In this document: positions 26,650-36,439 of the stretch, piece after piece
Layout of the letters: every line of letters starts with the position of its first letter
Numbering within the stretch: position 1 is the first letter of the stretch
Notes under the pieces: generated by a model
Database searches by the model: none
Told to the model about the DNA's origin: nothing
The model's input: the letters and a program-made list of their open reading frames with translations, nothing else
Assembly: GCA_041689935.1 (NCBI GenBank)
Contig: JBDNFI010000087.1
Location: 62,001 to 126,000 of the forward strand
Origin: CAXBDP01 sp041689935
GTDB lineage: Bacteria > Bacteroidota > Bacteroidia > Cytophagales > Cyclobacteriaceae
Length of the DNA: 64,000 bases
Direction of reading: 5' to 3'
Position numbers and translations under genes: made by a program

Positions 26650-27951
26650 TTAGTAATTGCGTTCGTCTTCGAAATCATCAATTAATATGCTCTTGGTTTT
26701 TTTGATCAACCTATTGAAATAGCTGTCCTTTTTGACTGCCTTAGTCAAAGGGCGATTCATTCCTGAAGAGTTGGAGCCCCAAGTTGGATTTCGGTCGTCC
26801 AATGCCTTGAATCCGCTCAACACCAATCCTACAGATGTGGCATACATTGGGCTCTTCACTTCATCTACCTTGCCTTTGCCCATGTGCTCGTTTGGATGGC
26901 CTACACGTGTATCCATACCGGTCATAAATTCAAATAGCTGCTTCACACCTTGCAGTTGAGAGCCCCCGCCCGTTACTACAATTCCTCCTGCTAGTTTTTT
27001 CACATAGCCGGAAGTAATGATTTCATTATGTACATGCTCGATGATCTCTTGCATGCGTGCTTCAATAATATGAGCAAGATTCTTAATGGAGATTTCTTTT
27101 GGAGGGCGATTGTGCATGCCCGGAATAGAAACCACTTCGTTTAGGCTAGCTTCCTCAGCAATAGCTTTCCCAAACTTCACTTTTAGTAGCTCTGCTTGGT
27201 TTTCTAACACCATGCAACCTTGCTTGATATCGCTGGTAACAATATTGCCACCGAACGGAATCACAGAAGTATGACGGATGATATTATCATGAAAAATGGC
27301 AATATCTGTAGTGCCTCCGCCAATATCTACCAAGCAAACACCCGCTTCTTTTTCTTGATCGCTCAGCACGGCAAGAGAAGAAGCAAGAGGTTCCAAAATC
27401 AGGTTTTGAATTTTGAGACCTGCGCGCTTCACGCATTTATTAATATTGTTTATCGCATTAGTTTGGGCGGTGATGATGTGAAAATCAGCTTCCAATCGAA
27501 CGCCCGTCATACCCACCGGATCCATGATTCCATCTTCATAATCCACAATATAATCTTGTGGCATCACGTGGATGATTTGGGAGCCTGGCGGTGTCACAAT
27601 TCGGTACATGTCCTCAGTCAGTCGATTTACATCTTCAATACTGATTTCATCTTCATTGGAATTACGGGTGATACTTCCATGGTAAATGCTGCTTTTGATA
27701 TGCTGTCCTGCAATACCCACATTCACCACATTGATCTCAATGCCCGATTGAGCTTCCGCTTCCTCTACGGCTTTTTGGATAGCCCTTACGGTTTTATCAA
27801 TGTTGGTAACAATGCCTCGATTCACACCATCAGAAACGGCTTTCCCCATTCCCAATACTTCGAGTTTCCCGTATTCATTTTTGCACCCCACAATTGCACA
27901 TATTTTGGTGGTGCCAATATCGAGACCGACAATAATTTCTTGATTTGACAT
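26650..27951 (-). CDS. ftsA: Cell division protein FtsA
   Basis: Actin-like ATPase that tethers FtsZ to the membrane. I choose the ATG at 27951 (MSNQEIIVGLDIGTTKICAIVG), which sits 10 bp after the ftsQ stop; the upstream ATG (27987) would overlap ftsQ and has no family support. About 433 residues. Seen: phosphate-1 motif GLDIGTTKICA, LVDIGGGTTDIAIF (phosphate-2) and GIVVTGGGSQLQGV (adenosine motif). The C-terminal segment YFNRLIKKTKSIL could be the amphipathic membrane anchor. Confidence 0.96.
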   Translation of the reverse strand: MSNQEIIVGLDIGTTKICAIVGCKNEYGKLEVLGMGKAVSDGVNRGIVTNIDKTVRAIQKAVEEAEAQSGIEINVVNVGIAGQHIKSSIYHGSITRNSNEDEISIEDVNRLTEDMYRIVTPPGSQIIHVMPQDYIVDYEDGIMDPVGMTGVRLEADFHIITAQTNAINNINKCVKRAGLKIQNLILEPLASSLAVLSDQEKEAGVCLVDIGGGTTDIAIFHDNIIRHTSVIPFGGNIVTSDIKQGCMVLENQAELLKVKFGKAIAEEASLNEVVSIPGMHNRPPKEISIKNLAHIIEARMQEIIEHVHNEIITSGYVKKLAGGIVVTGGGSQLQGVKQLFEFMTGMDTRVGHPNEHMGKGKVDEVKSPMYATSVGLVLSGFKALDDRNPTWGSNSSGMNRPLTKAVKKDSYFNRLIKKTKSILIDDFEDERNY

Positions 27952-27961
27952 AGCTGAGTTA

Positions 27962-28720
27962 TTATTCACAAACAATCTGGTTCTCATAGTTTAAGTTTAC
28001 TCTTGCGTATCGGTTCCACCCTTGAGAGGGCAGAATCCGCTTATAGAAGATCATCAGTTTCTTAAACTTTTCTTCTATTTTACTCAGGTCGCCGAATTCG
28101 ATTACCTGATTACCGACCTGTGGGTAAAGAATTAATTCGTCATTTTCCCACACTACTTCTGCAATTTGAGCACTCCAAAATTCATCTGTCTGGATAAATT
28201 CTATTAGGCTCATCAAATTCATTTTATCCTCCGAAGTATCCTCTGCATTTATCGCTTCGTATGCTTTTTGCCCCGACAGGATCAATACTCTTGCGGTATA
28301 TTTATCGGACAAGGGAAGTAATTTTCCATACTCATCCATATACATATCATTTCCTTTAGCATCCGAAAAGCGCACCATGGGCACTTTTTGACTAGAGCGA
28401 ATGGTAAGGTTTCCTCTTTGATCGATAAAAACCGCTACATTCTCTGTGTATTGGTTGCTTTCAATTTTTTCTTCCAAAAGACGAAGGTCTAATGTGGTCA
28501 TGTTGACCGCTGTGAAATCTAAATGCCCACCTTCGGTAACCAATGAAAGAAGGTCTGCTTCTTCCAAGAAGTATTGCCCATTGGGCTGGTTTAGCTCCAC
28601 AGTCACACTGGAAATGGTGCGGGAGGTTTGCTTATGCTCCACAAAACCAATTAGTCCTATAAGCATCAGCACAGCCAATGCATAAGCAAATCCATATCGT
28701 ATCGACTTTTTAATCCGCAT
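27962..28720 (-). CDS. ftsQ: Cell division protein FtsQ
   Basis: Bitopic division protein, 252 residues: short basic cytoplasmic N-terminus (MRIKKSIRYG), one transmembrane helix (FAYALAVLMLIGLIGFV, about 11-27), then a POTRA-like region and a beta domain. Identity rests on this architecture and its place between murC (overlap 11 bp) and ftsA. Connects the cytoplasmic ring to FtsL and septal wall synthesis. One GCGGGAGG antisense (28619-28626). Confidence 0.85.
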   Translation of the reverse strand: MRIKKSIRYGFAYALAVLMLIGLIGFVEHKQTSRTISSVTVELNQPNGQYFLEEADLLSLVTEGGHLDFTAVNMTTLDLRLLEEKIESNQYTENVAVFIDQRGNLTIRSSQKVPMVRFSDAKGNDMYMDEYGKLLPLSDKYTARVLILSGQKAYEAINAEDTSEDKMNLMSLIEFIQTDEFWSAQIAEVVWENDELILYPQVGNQVIEFGDLSKIEEKFKKLMIFYKRILPSQGWNRYARVNLNYENQIVCE

Positions 28721-30113
28721 AGGTTCTGGATTTTAAATGTTTAGCAATAGGCTCTACCAATCTATCAATATCACCTGCACCGATCGTCAAGAGTATTTCT
28801 AGTCTGCGAGTCGATAGTTCATCTACCAAATCGTCCTTTTCTACTATTCTCACATCATCTGCATTGATATCATCGAGTAGCATTTCGGATTTCACACCGG
28901 GGATAGGTTCTTCTCTAGCAGGGTAAATTGGCAGCAATATCACCTCGTCGGCTAAGCTCAAGCTATTGGAAAAGCCGATAGCAAAATCTCTCGTTCTACT
29001 AAAAAGATGCGGCTGGAAAATGGCCGTGATTCTTTTGCCTCTATACATAGCTCGAACGGATTTGATAAATGCTTCAATCTCTGCTGGATGATGCGCATAG
29101 TCATCAATGTAAATGGTGTCTGGGCCAGAGTATACGGTTTCGAATCTGCGCTTTACACCTTTGTAGCTTTCTATACCCTTTTTGATTTTCTCAGGGGATA
29201 TTCCTCTCAAATGCATGGAGATGATTGCAGCTACTGCATTTTCAATATTATGGAACCCAGGCATTTGAAGAGTGATGTCTTGAATGCTCAAATCAGGCCC
29301 TAACAAATCGAATACAAAGCGATGCCTTTCAATACGTATTTTTTTTGCTTGATACGTACCTTTTTCAATGCCATAACTAATGATTTTGGCAGGGAATTGG
29401 GTATCTTCCTCCATGGTGGAGACAATAGCCGCATTCAAAATCAAGTATCCATCCTCCCGCACTTTCAGCCCAAAGTCACGATAGGCTTGTACCAATTGTT
29501 CTCTATCCCCGTAGATGTCCAAATGATCCGCATCTGCCGAGGTGATGATGGCAATATTAGGCTCTAATTGAAGGAAAGAACGATCAAATTCATCCGCCTC
29601 CACCACCATAATGGAATCTGGTCTAGCTTTTTTGCTTTGGATAAAATTGGAATCATAATTCCTAATTATTCCTCCAATAAAGCCTGTCACATTTACCCCT
29701 GCATGATATAAAGCATGAGCGATCATTCCAGCTGTACTCGTTTTGCCATGAGTCCCAGCAACAGCAATCGTTTGATGACTTTTGGTAATTAAGCCTAAAA
29801 CCTCGGCTCTCTTGAGAATGGTAAAGCCTTCCTCCCGCAAATAATTAATGCCTTTGTGTGCTTTTGGAACGGCAGGTGTATAGATCACCAATGTGTGCTC
29901 TTTATTCTCCTTCACCATATCCGGTATGGCGTCTAAGGAGTCTTCAAAGCTGATTTCAATTCCTTCTGTTTCCAATTTTTGTGTAATAGCAGAAGGTGTT
30001 TTATCATACCCATACACTCGCTTACCATTGGAAATAAACCAACGGGAAAGAGCGCTCATGCCTATGCCACCCACTCCAATGAAATAAACAATATGGTATT
30101 TATTGAAAATCAA
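28710..30113 (-). CDS. murC: UDP-N-acetylmuramate--L-alanine ligase
   Basis: Adds L-Ala to UDP-MurNAc. 467 residues; N-terminal Rossmann motif GVGGIGMSALSRW near 12-24, ATP-binding GTHGKTSTAG near 120, and the DDYAHHPAEI motif. Start overlaps murG stop by 4 bp. Two GCGGGAGG octamers in sense orientation (29453, 29831). Confidence 0.96.
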   Translation of the reverse strand: MIFNKYHIVYFIGVGGIGMSALSRWFISNGKRVYGYDKTPSAITQKLETEGIEISFEDSLDAIPDMVKENKEHTLVIYTPAVPKAHKGINYLREEGFTILKRAEVLGLITKSHQTIAVAGTHGKTSTAGMIAHALYHAGVNVTGFIGGIIRNYDSNFIQSKKARPDSIMVVEADEFDRSFLQLEPNIAIITSADADHLDIYGDREQLVQAYRDFGLKVREDGYLILNAAIVSTMEEDTQFPAKIISYGIEKGTYQAKKIRIERHRFVFDLLGPDLSIQDITLQMPGFHNIENAVAAIISMHLRGISPEKIKKGIESYKGVKRRFETVYSGPDTIYIDDYAHHPAEIEAFIKSVRAMYRGKRITAIFQPHLFSRTRDFAIGFSNSLSLADEVILLPIYPAREEPIPGVKSEMLLDDINADDVRIVEKDDLVDELSTRRLEILLTIGAGDIDRLVEPIAKHLKSRTYAD

Positions 30114-31225
30114 CTCGCCAATTTTAAAATTTCTTTTGCTATTTCTTTTGCGGCATTGGGCTTAGCCATGCCTTTGATATTTGCTGCTAATTTGATGCAT
30201 TCAGCCTCGTTTATCAGCAACTCCAAAGCCGCTGGTATCAGCGATTCCTTTGCATCGGCATCTTTGATCATCCTTGCTGCCTTATTTGCCATCAAAGCCA
30301 TTGCATTCTTGGTTTGATGATCTTCAGCAACATTGGCTGATGGTACAAAAATCACTGGCTTGCCAACGATACATAATTCTGAAATTGATAAGGCTCCTGC
30401 ACGTGAAATCACCACGTCGGCAGCAGCATAGGCCATATTCATTTCTTTGATAAAGGCTGTGGGAATGATATTGCTGTATGGCCCGCCTTGATCAATGATA
30501 TGTTGGAGCATTTCTGCTTCATATAATTTACCTGTTTGCCAAATCACCTGTATCTGACTTCCTGCCAATGTTTCCAAATGCTCTACAATAGCATTATTGA
30601 TAGAGCGAGCACCCATACTTCCTCCTAAAATCAACAGCGTTGGCTTATTGGCTTTGAGTCCGAAATGAACTCTAGCTTTTGCTTGATCAATACTAGATTC
30701 CATAATATCTGCTCTCACTGGGTTTCCAGTGAGTACAATTTTATCTGCAGGGAAATATTTATCCATTCCCTCATACGCCACGCAAATAGTCCTTGCCTTT
30801 TTGGCCAATAATTTATTGGTAAGGCCTGCGTAGGAATTTTGCTCCTGAATAAGACAAGGAATTCCATTTGATTCAGCTACTCGTAGTAATGGCCCGCTTG
30901 CATATCCACCCACACCAACGGCAACTTGGGGCTTAAAGCTTTTGATGATCGATTTGGCACTTAGGATACTCCAAATCAATTTCACAGGAAACAGTAGGTT
31001 TGCTAGCGTTAATTTCCTTTGCAAACCGCTAATCCATAATCCTTTAATTGGATACCCAGCTTCGGGCACTTTTTGCATTTCTAGTTTGCCCTTGGCTCCT
31101 ACAAATAGAATATTGATATCTGGGTTGATTTCTTTTAATGCATTGGCAATGGCGATCGCAGGAAATACATGACCTCCAGTGCCTCCACCACTTATTATGA
31201 CGCTATGTAATTTTGCTTTGCTCAT
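30110..31225 (-). CDS. murG: Undecaprenyl-PP-MurNAc-pentapeptide GlcNAc transferase
   Basis: Makes lipid II from lipid I at the inner face of the membrane. 371 residues, GT-B fold: SGGGTGGHVFPAIA near 11-24, VGVGGYASGP, LILGGSMGARSIN, and SRAGALSISELC with the UDP-GlcNAc-binding residues. Overlaps both ftsW and murC by 4 bp. Confidence 0.96.
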   Translation of the reverse strand: MSKAKLHSVIISGGGTGGHVFPAIAIANALKEINPDINILFVGAKGKLEMQKVPEAGYPIKGLWISGLQRKLTLANLLFPVKLIWSILSAKSIIKSFKPQVAVGVGGYASGPLLRVAESNGIPCLIQEQNSYAGLTNKLLAKKARTICVAYEGMDKYFPADKIVLTGNPVRADIMESSIDQAKARVHFGLKANKPTLLILGGSMGARSINNAIVEHLETLAGSQIQVIWQTGKLYEAEMLQHIIDQGGPYSNIIPTAFIKEMNMAYAAADVVISRAGALSISELCIVGKPVIFVPSANVAEDHQTKNAMALMANKAARMIKDADAKESLIPAALELLINEAECIKLAANIKGMAKPNAAKEIAKEILKLAS

Positions 31226-32376
31226 GCTAAGGCTAAATTTTTGCGTTTAGGTGAAATTGTCTGCATGGTGGATTCTTCGATATCTCCGCGACTTACGCTC
31301 AAGATAACTCCCAAAGCCAAGCCTGTAAAAATCAATGAAGTACCACCCATACTCACTAATGGCAGAGTAAGTCCTGTGATTGGTCCTAAGCCAACTGCCA
31401 CAGCCATATTGACCATTGCTTGCAATACCAATGCGAAAGTGAGCCCAGCAGATAGCAATCCGCCAAAAGCCCGATTACTTCTGGAAACAGCAAGCATCCC
31501 TCGGTAGAGTAAGGCCAAATACAGGAACACCACGAAAGAGGCTCCAATTAGTCCATACTCCTCTACTAGAATAGAGAAAATAAAATCTGAATATGGATGT
31601 GGTAAAAAGTTTCTTTGTTCGCTTTTGCCAGGTCCTTTCCCGGTGATGCCACCAGTAGCAATGGCTATAAAAGAATGTTTGGCTTGATAAGGCACTTCCT
31701 CTGCATAGAGAAAAGTCTTTACTCTATTGATTGCCGTTTCTTTTCTTTGACCCACCGTTAAGGCCAAACTACCTGCCATGGCTCCAATAAGCACCATCAT
31801 ACCCAAATAGCGCATGGGTACCCTGCCAATAAACATCACCAGCATGCAGGTGGAAAATAAAAGGATTGCCGTACTCAAATTAGCTAAGGCAATCAATCCG
31901 CAGATGGCACCGCTCCACAACAAGATGTAAAGGAATGCTTCTTTGTTTTCCCTGATATTGGCCTGCCGCTTGGATAAATAACTGGCTAAACCAGCAATCA
32001 AGGCCAATTTGGCAAAATCGGAAGGTTGGAATGGTTGGTTAATAATTGGAACGGTAATCCAACGGCTGGCTTCGTTCAAATTGATGCCATAAAGCCAAGT
32101 AGCCACCAATAAAGGAACAGATAGCCAGAGACTCACTCTTGCCAATTTGGAATAATAGCGATAGTCAATTTTATGAGCTATCCACATCACCACAAGACTC
32201 AACCCAACCAGGGCGGAGTGCTTGAACAAGTAGTGCTCAGTATTGCCTCCCATTCGCTTAAATGCAAGGGTTCCAGTGGCGGAGTAAACCAGCAAAATGC
32301 TGATAATTGAGAGCGCGAATACTATCCCCCAAATCACCGGATCACCCTTTAAATTTTTTTGTACCCACTCTTTCAT
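31222..32376 (-). CDS. ftsW: Lipid II polymerase / division protein FtsW
   Basis: SEDS-family membrane glycosyltransferase, 384 residues, about ten hydrophobic helices. Recognised by WITVPIINQPFQPSDFAKLALI (the conserved Q-P-S-x-x-A-K-L motif) and the LPHPYSDFIFSILVEEYGLIG loop. Polymerises septal glycan with FtsI. Overlaps murD and murG by 4 bp each. Confidence 0.94.
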   Translation of the reverse strand: MKEWVQKNLKGDPVIWGIVFALSIISILLVYSATGTLAFKRMGGNTEHYLFKHSALVGLSLVVMWIAHKIDYRYYSKLARVSLWLSVPLLVATWLYGINLNEASRWITVPIINQPFQPSDFAKLALIAGLASYLSKRQANIRENKEAFLYILLWSGAICGLIALANLSTAILLFSTCMLVMFIGRVPMRYLGMMVLIGAMAGSLALTVGQRKETAINRVKTFLYAEEVPYQAKHSFIAIATGGITGKGPGKSEQRNFLPHPYSDFIFSILVEEYGLIGASFVVFLYLALLYRGMLAVSRSNRAFGGLLSAGLTFALVLQAMVNMAVAVGLGPITGLTLPLVSMGGTSLIFTGLALGVILSVSRGDIEESTMQTISPKRKNLALA

Positions 32377-33752
32377 GATTGCACCTCCTGATTGATTGAA
32401 TGAGTATCTGATATTTTATTCGCTACCGCTTTGCGGAATTTATCGCCGCGGTCTTCGTAGTTTTTGTATAAGTCGAAACTTGAGCAGGCTGGAGAAAGGA
32501 CTACCACATCGCCAGATTTCGCCTTAGATAGTGCTGCATCTACTGCATCTACCTCATTATGTGTATCTTCTACTGGCAAGTATGGCGAGAAAAATTGAAT
32601 CAACTTTTGGTTGTCGGCCCCAAGGCAAACAAGTGCCTTTACGTTCTCTTGTACAATTGGCAATAGTGTATTATAATCGTTGCCCTTATCCTTACCTCCC
32701 GCTATCCACACGATATCCTCTTGGAAACTCGACAAGGCAAAATAGGTGGAATCGATATTGGTTGCTTTGGAATCATTAAAGAATTTAATGCCATTGATTT
32801 CACCTACTGGCTCTAGCCTATGCTTGGCATTTACAAAGCTTTTTAGCCCTTCTTTAATCTCCAATTCAGTGAGCCCTTCCTTCCAAACAGCAAGTATAGC
32901 ACTCATTACATTGACCATATTGTGTGGGCCACGCAATGGGATTTCTTCTTCCGAAAGACTGAAAGCTAACGTGCCATCTGGATTTTTGAAGAATAACTCA
33001 CCGTTTTTGATGTAGGCACCATTATTTACCTCCCGCTCTCTGGATACTCTAAGCATATCGACATCCAAGCCACGAGTGATGATTTCTTTGCTGATTACAT
33101 CATCGTCTTGGAAGAAAATAAAGTGATCATTCTCGGTCATATTTTGCGTGATTTTCATCTTTGCATTCACATAACTTTGAAAATGATTGTAATATCTATC
33201 CAAATGATCAGGTGTGATATTCAATAAAATGGCTGTATCCGCTTTGAATTCGGACATCCCTTCGAGCTGGAAATTGCTTACTTCCAACACATAGGTTTCG
33301 AAACGCTGATCGAGCAATATTCTCGCTAGGCTGGTACCAATATTTCCACCCAAACCAACATTTCGGCCTGCATGAGCTAATAGGTGGTGGATAAGTAAAG
33401 TGGTAGTAGTTTTGCCATTGGTTCCTGTGATCAGAATAAAACGGCCCTTGGCAAATCTCCATGCAAACTCTAACTCGCCGATAACGGGTATGCAATTTTG
33501 GATAATCGCTTGCATCACAGGCGCCGAGTCTGGAATACCTGGACTTTTGATTACCTCATCCGCTTTAAGGATGCGCTCCAAATTGTGCCCACCCTCTTCG
33601 AATTTGATTTTATTGGCAATAAGCTCATCGCGATAAATCGAGGCAATAGATCCAGCATCGGACACAAATACTTTGTAGCCTTTGGCATTTGCCAAAAGCG
33701 CAGCACCTGTTCCGCTTTCTCCTGCTCCTAGTATCACGATTCTATTGCTCAT
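32373..33752 (-). CDS. murD: UDP-MurNAc-L-Ala--D-Glu ligase
   Basis: Adds D-Glu. Start placed at 33752 (MSNRIVILGAGESGTGAALLA), which overlaps the mraY stop as TAATG; the ATG at 33809 would lie inside mraY. About 459 residues. ATP site GTNGKTTTTLLIHHL, substrate-binding FNDSKATN near the C-terminal third, and VVLSPACSSFDLYKNYEDRGDKF at the end are diagnostic. Two sense GCGGGAGG octamers (32695, 33029). Confidence 0.96.
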   Translation of the reverse strand: MSNRIVILGAGESGTGAALLANAKGYKVFVSDAGSIASIYRDELIANKIKFEEGGHNLERILKADEVIKSPGIPDSAPVMQAIIQNCIPVIGELEFAWRFAKGRFILITGTNGKTTTTLLIHHLLAHAGRNVGLGGNIGTSLARILLDQRFETYVLEVSNFQLEGMSEFKADTAILLNITPDHLDRYYNHFQSYVNAKMKITQNMTENDHFIFFQDDDVISKEIITRGLDVDMLRVSREREVNNGAYIKNGELFFKNPDGTLAFSLSEEEIPLRGPHNMVNVMSAILAVWKEGLTELEIKEGLKSFVNAKHRLEPVGEINGIKFFNDSKATNIDSTYFALSSFQEDIVWIAGGKDKGNDYNTLLPIVQENVKALVCLGADNQKLIQFFSPYLPVEDTHNEVDAVDAALSKAKSGDVVVLSPACSSFDLYKNYEDRGDKFRKAVANKISDTHSINQEVQS

Positions 33753-34966
33753 TATCTCAATTTCAATGTTGCCAAGGTGATGATTGCCAAGAGTATCCCG
33801 ACAATCCAAAATCTGGTTACGATCTTTGACTCATGCATTTCCAACTTCTGATAATGGTGATGCAGAGGCGACATTTTAAATATTCTTCTTCCTTCTCCGT
33901 ACTTACTCTTGGTGTATTTGAAGTAGGATACTTGTATAATCACTGATACATTTTCGATGACGAAAATGCCGCATAGTACCGGGATAAGTAGCTCTTTGCG
34001 AATAGTCAAAGCCAAAACGGCAATGACACCGCCTAAAGAAAGACTGCCTGTATCGCCCATAAAAACTTGCGCTGGGTAGGCATTGTACCATAAAAAGCCT
34101 ATACATGCTCCCACAAATGCTGCACAGAAAATCACCAACTCACCAGAACCAGGTATGTACATCACATTGAGGTACTGGGAAAATATGGCATTGCCCGAGA
34201 TATAAGCAAAAATGGCCAAGGCCAAGCCTATGATTGCGGAGGTGCCTGCGGCTAAGCCATCCAAGCCATCGGTAATATTTACTCCATTGGATACAGCAGT
34301 AATAATTAGTACCACCCAAAGCACAAATAAGATTGGCGTTACTTTATCTCCCAGAAAACCGAAGATTCTTGTATAATCAAGCTCATTGTCCTTGGAAAAT
34401 GGAATAGTTGTCTTATTAGATTTTACATCTTCGAAATTAATTGGAGCCCCTTCTGTACTTTGCTCCATTGCGACAGGCCCTGTGAACTCTCTTACTTTCA
34501 CATCTGGATGATAGAATAGGGTTAGCCCAACTATTATTCCTAATCCTACCTGCCCAATAATTTTGAACTTCCCGGCCAAGCCAGCTTTGTTCTTTTTGAA
34601 TACCTTGATATAATCATCAGCAAAGCCTACCAAGCCTAGCCATATAGTGGTGGTCAGTAGCAAAATGATATAAATATTGTCGAGCCTAGCGAACAGCAAG
34701 GCTGGAAACACAATGGCTGAGATGATAATCAAACCGCCCATTGTTGGCGTACCTTTTTTCTCTATTTGCCCCTGTAATCCCAAATCACGAACTTCTTCAC
34801 CAATTTGCTTTTTGCGAAGAATGGCGATCAGTTTCTTGCCAAAGAAAATAGTGATGAGCAAGGACAAGACAGCCGCCATGCCTGCACGAAATGAGATGTA
34901 CTGGAATACACCTGCTCCGGGTAGGTCAAACTGTTGGTCGAGATAGCTGAATAAGTTGTACAGCAT
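33752..34966 (-). CDS. mraY: Phospho-MurNAc-pentapeptide transferase
   Basis: Integral membrane enzyme that makes lipid I. 404 residues, longer than E. coli MraY (360) because of an insertion near residue 170-200 (VAMEQSTEGAPINFEDVKSN), as in other Bacteroidota. Catalytic aspartates appear in GFADDYIKV, GVNITDGLDGLA and FMGDTGSLSLGG. About ten transmembrane helices. Lies directly after murE. Confidence 0.96.
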   Translation of the reverse strand: MLYNLFSYLDQQFDLPGAGVFQYISFRAGMAAVLSLLITIFFGKKLIAILRKKQIGEEVRDLGLQGQIEKKGTPTMGGLIIISAIVFPALLFARLDNIYIILLLTTTIWLGLVGFADDYIKVFKKNKAGLAGKFKIIGQVGLGIIVGLTLFYHPDVKVREFTGPVAMEQSTEGAPINFEDVKSNKTTIPFSKDNELDYTRIFGFLGDKVTPILFVLWVVLIITAVSNGVNITDGLDGLAAGTSAIIGLALAIFAYISGNAIFSQYLNVMYIPGSGELVIFCAAFVGACIGFLWYNAYPAQVFMGDTGSLSLGGVIAVLALTIRKELLIPVLCGIFVIENVSVIIQVSYFKYTKSKYGEGRRIFKMSPLHHHYQKLEMHESKIVTRFWIVGILLAIITLATLKLR

Positions 34967-36439
34967 TTATCCTTGCTTTTCGTGTAACATTTCCAAAAAT
35001 TCCTTTACTATTTCCCTATCATCAAAAGGGAATCTTTCTCCCTTTATTTCTTGGTAAGTCTCATGGCCTTTCCCAGCCACTAAGATGATATCGCCTTTAT
35101 TTGCCAAAGCGCAGGCAGTTTTGATTCCGGCTTTTCTATCGCTAATGGTGAGCACTTTGCGCCGATTAGTCACACTCACGCCATCATACATTTCTTGCAG
35201 TATTTGCTCTGGATCCTCGTCTCTAGGATTGTCAGATGTAAGCACCACTTTATCGCTAAACTTGCATGCAATCTGCGCCATCAACGGCCGCTTTGTCTTA
35301 TCTCTATTGCCACCGCAACCAATTACTGTGATTACTTGCTCTTGGCCAGTTCGTACCGACTTGAGGGTGCCGAGTACATTTTCAAGCGCATCGGGAGTGT
35401 GCGCATAATCTACAATGGCGGTAATTCCCACCGTATTGGCTACCTGCTGAAAACGGCCTGAAGCTGGGCTTACTTGAGACAATCCCATAAGTACTTCTTC
35501 CATGTCCTCTCCAAGTAAATCAGCTACTCCATACACAGCCATCAGATTACTCGCATTGAAATCACCAATCAACCTGAACCAAACTTGCTTATTATCAATA
35601 TCCAATTCCAATCCTTGAAGTGAATTGGTCAAAACCTTAGCCTTATAATCAGCTGGAAAATGGATACCAAAGCTATGCTTGCTTGCCTTGCTATTTTGCA
35701 GCATCACCTGTCCACGTTTATCATCGGCATTTACCAAAGCAAAGGCCGTCTTAGGCAATTCATCAAAAAGGGTTTTCTTAGCTTTGATGTAATTGTCGAA
35801 TGTATGGTGATAGTCTAAATGATCGTGAGAGATATTGGTGAAAACAGCTCCCTTAAACGTGAGTCCACTGATTCGTTCTTGCACAATAGCGTGAGAGCTG
35901 GCTTCCATAAAACAATAGGTGCAGCCAGCACGGACCATGTCAGCCAATAGGCGATTGGTTTCAAGCGCATCGGGAGTAGTGAGGCGGGAGGAATACTCTT
36001 TCCCATCGATTTTATTTACCACGGTGGACAACATGCCTACTTTATAGCCCAGAAGCTGAAAAAGCTGATAGAGCAAAGTGACAATGGTTGTTTTACCATT
36101 GGTACCTGTAACTGCGACCAATTGAAGGCGGGAGGATGGGTTTTCGTAAAAATTGGAAGCAACGATGCCCAACGCCTTGGAAGCATCCTTTACCTGCACA
36201 TAAGAAATACCTCCCGCTAGGTCTTCCGGCATTTCTTCGCATATAATCACCGAAGCACCCTTTTCAATAGCCTTTGGAATAAATGCATGCCCATCGGTGG
36301 TAGAACCCATAATAGCTACAAAAGCAAAATCGGTCTGTACTTGTCTGGAGTCCATAGTGATGCCCACTACTTCTACATCAGGATTTCCTGCTGTGGAGAG
36401 CAATTGCACTTTATATAATATATCCTTCAGACTCTTCAT
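34967..36439 (-). CDS. murE: UDP-MurNAc-tripeptide synthetase (meso-DAP type)
   Basis: Adds the third residue of the stem peptide. 490 residues. ATP site VTGTNGKTTIVTLL, and the DNPRDEDP motif that binds meso-diaminopimelate, so the wall is predicted to be DAP type. Overlaps ftsI by 4 bp and ends one base before mraY. Three GCGGGAGG octamers (35984 and 36128 antisense, 36210 sense) occur within 240 bp, the densest cluster in the window. Confidence 0.96.
   Translation of the reverse strand: MKSLKDILYKVQLLSTAGNPDVEVVGITMDSRQVQTDFAFVAIMGSTTDGHAFIPKAIEKGASVIICEEMPEDLAGGISYVQVKDASKALGIVASNFYENPSSRLQLVAVTGTNGKTTIVTLLYQLFQLLGYKVGMLSTVVNKIDGKEYSSRLTTPDALETNRLLADMVRAGCTYCFMEASSHAIVQERISGLTFKGAVFTNISHDHLDYHHTFDNYIKAKKTLFDELPKTAFALVNADDKRGQVMLQNSKASKHSFGIHFPADYKAKVLTNSLQGLELDIDNKQVWFRLIGDFNASNLMAVYGVADLLGEDMEEVLMGLSQVSPASGRFQQVANTVGITAIVDYAHTPDALENVLGTLKSVRTGQEQVITVIGCGGNRDKTKRPLMAQIACKFSDKVVLTSDNPRDEDPEQILQEMYDGVSVTNRRKVLTISDRKAGIKTACALANKGDIILVAGKGHETYQEIKGERFPFDDREIVKEFLEMLHEKQG

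Noticed and set aside
27220..27948. Long plus-strand frame of 242 codons
   Set aside because: It lies wholly antisense to ftsA, whose motifs and operon context are certain; composition (many His, Ile, Asn) looks like a shadow frame.
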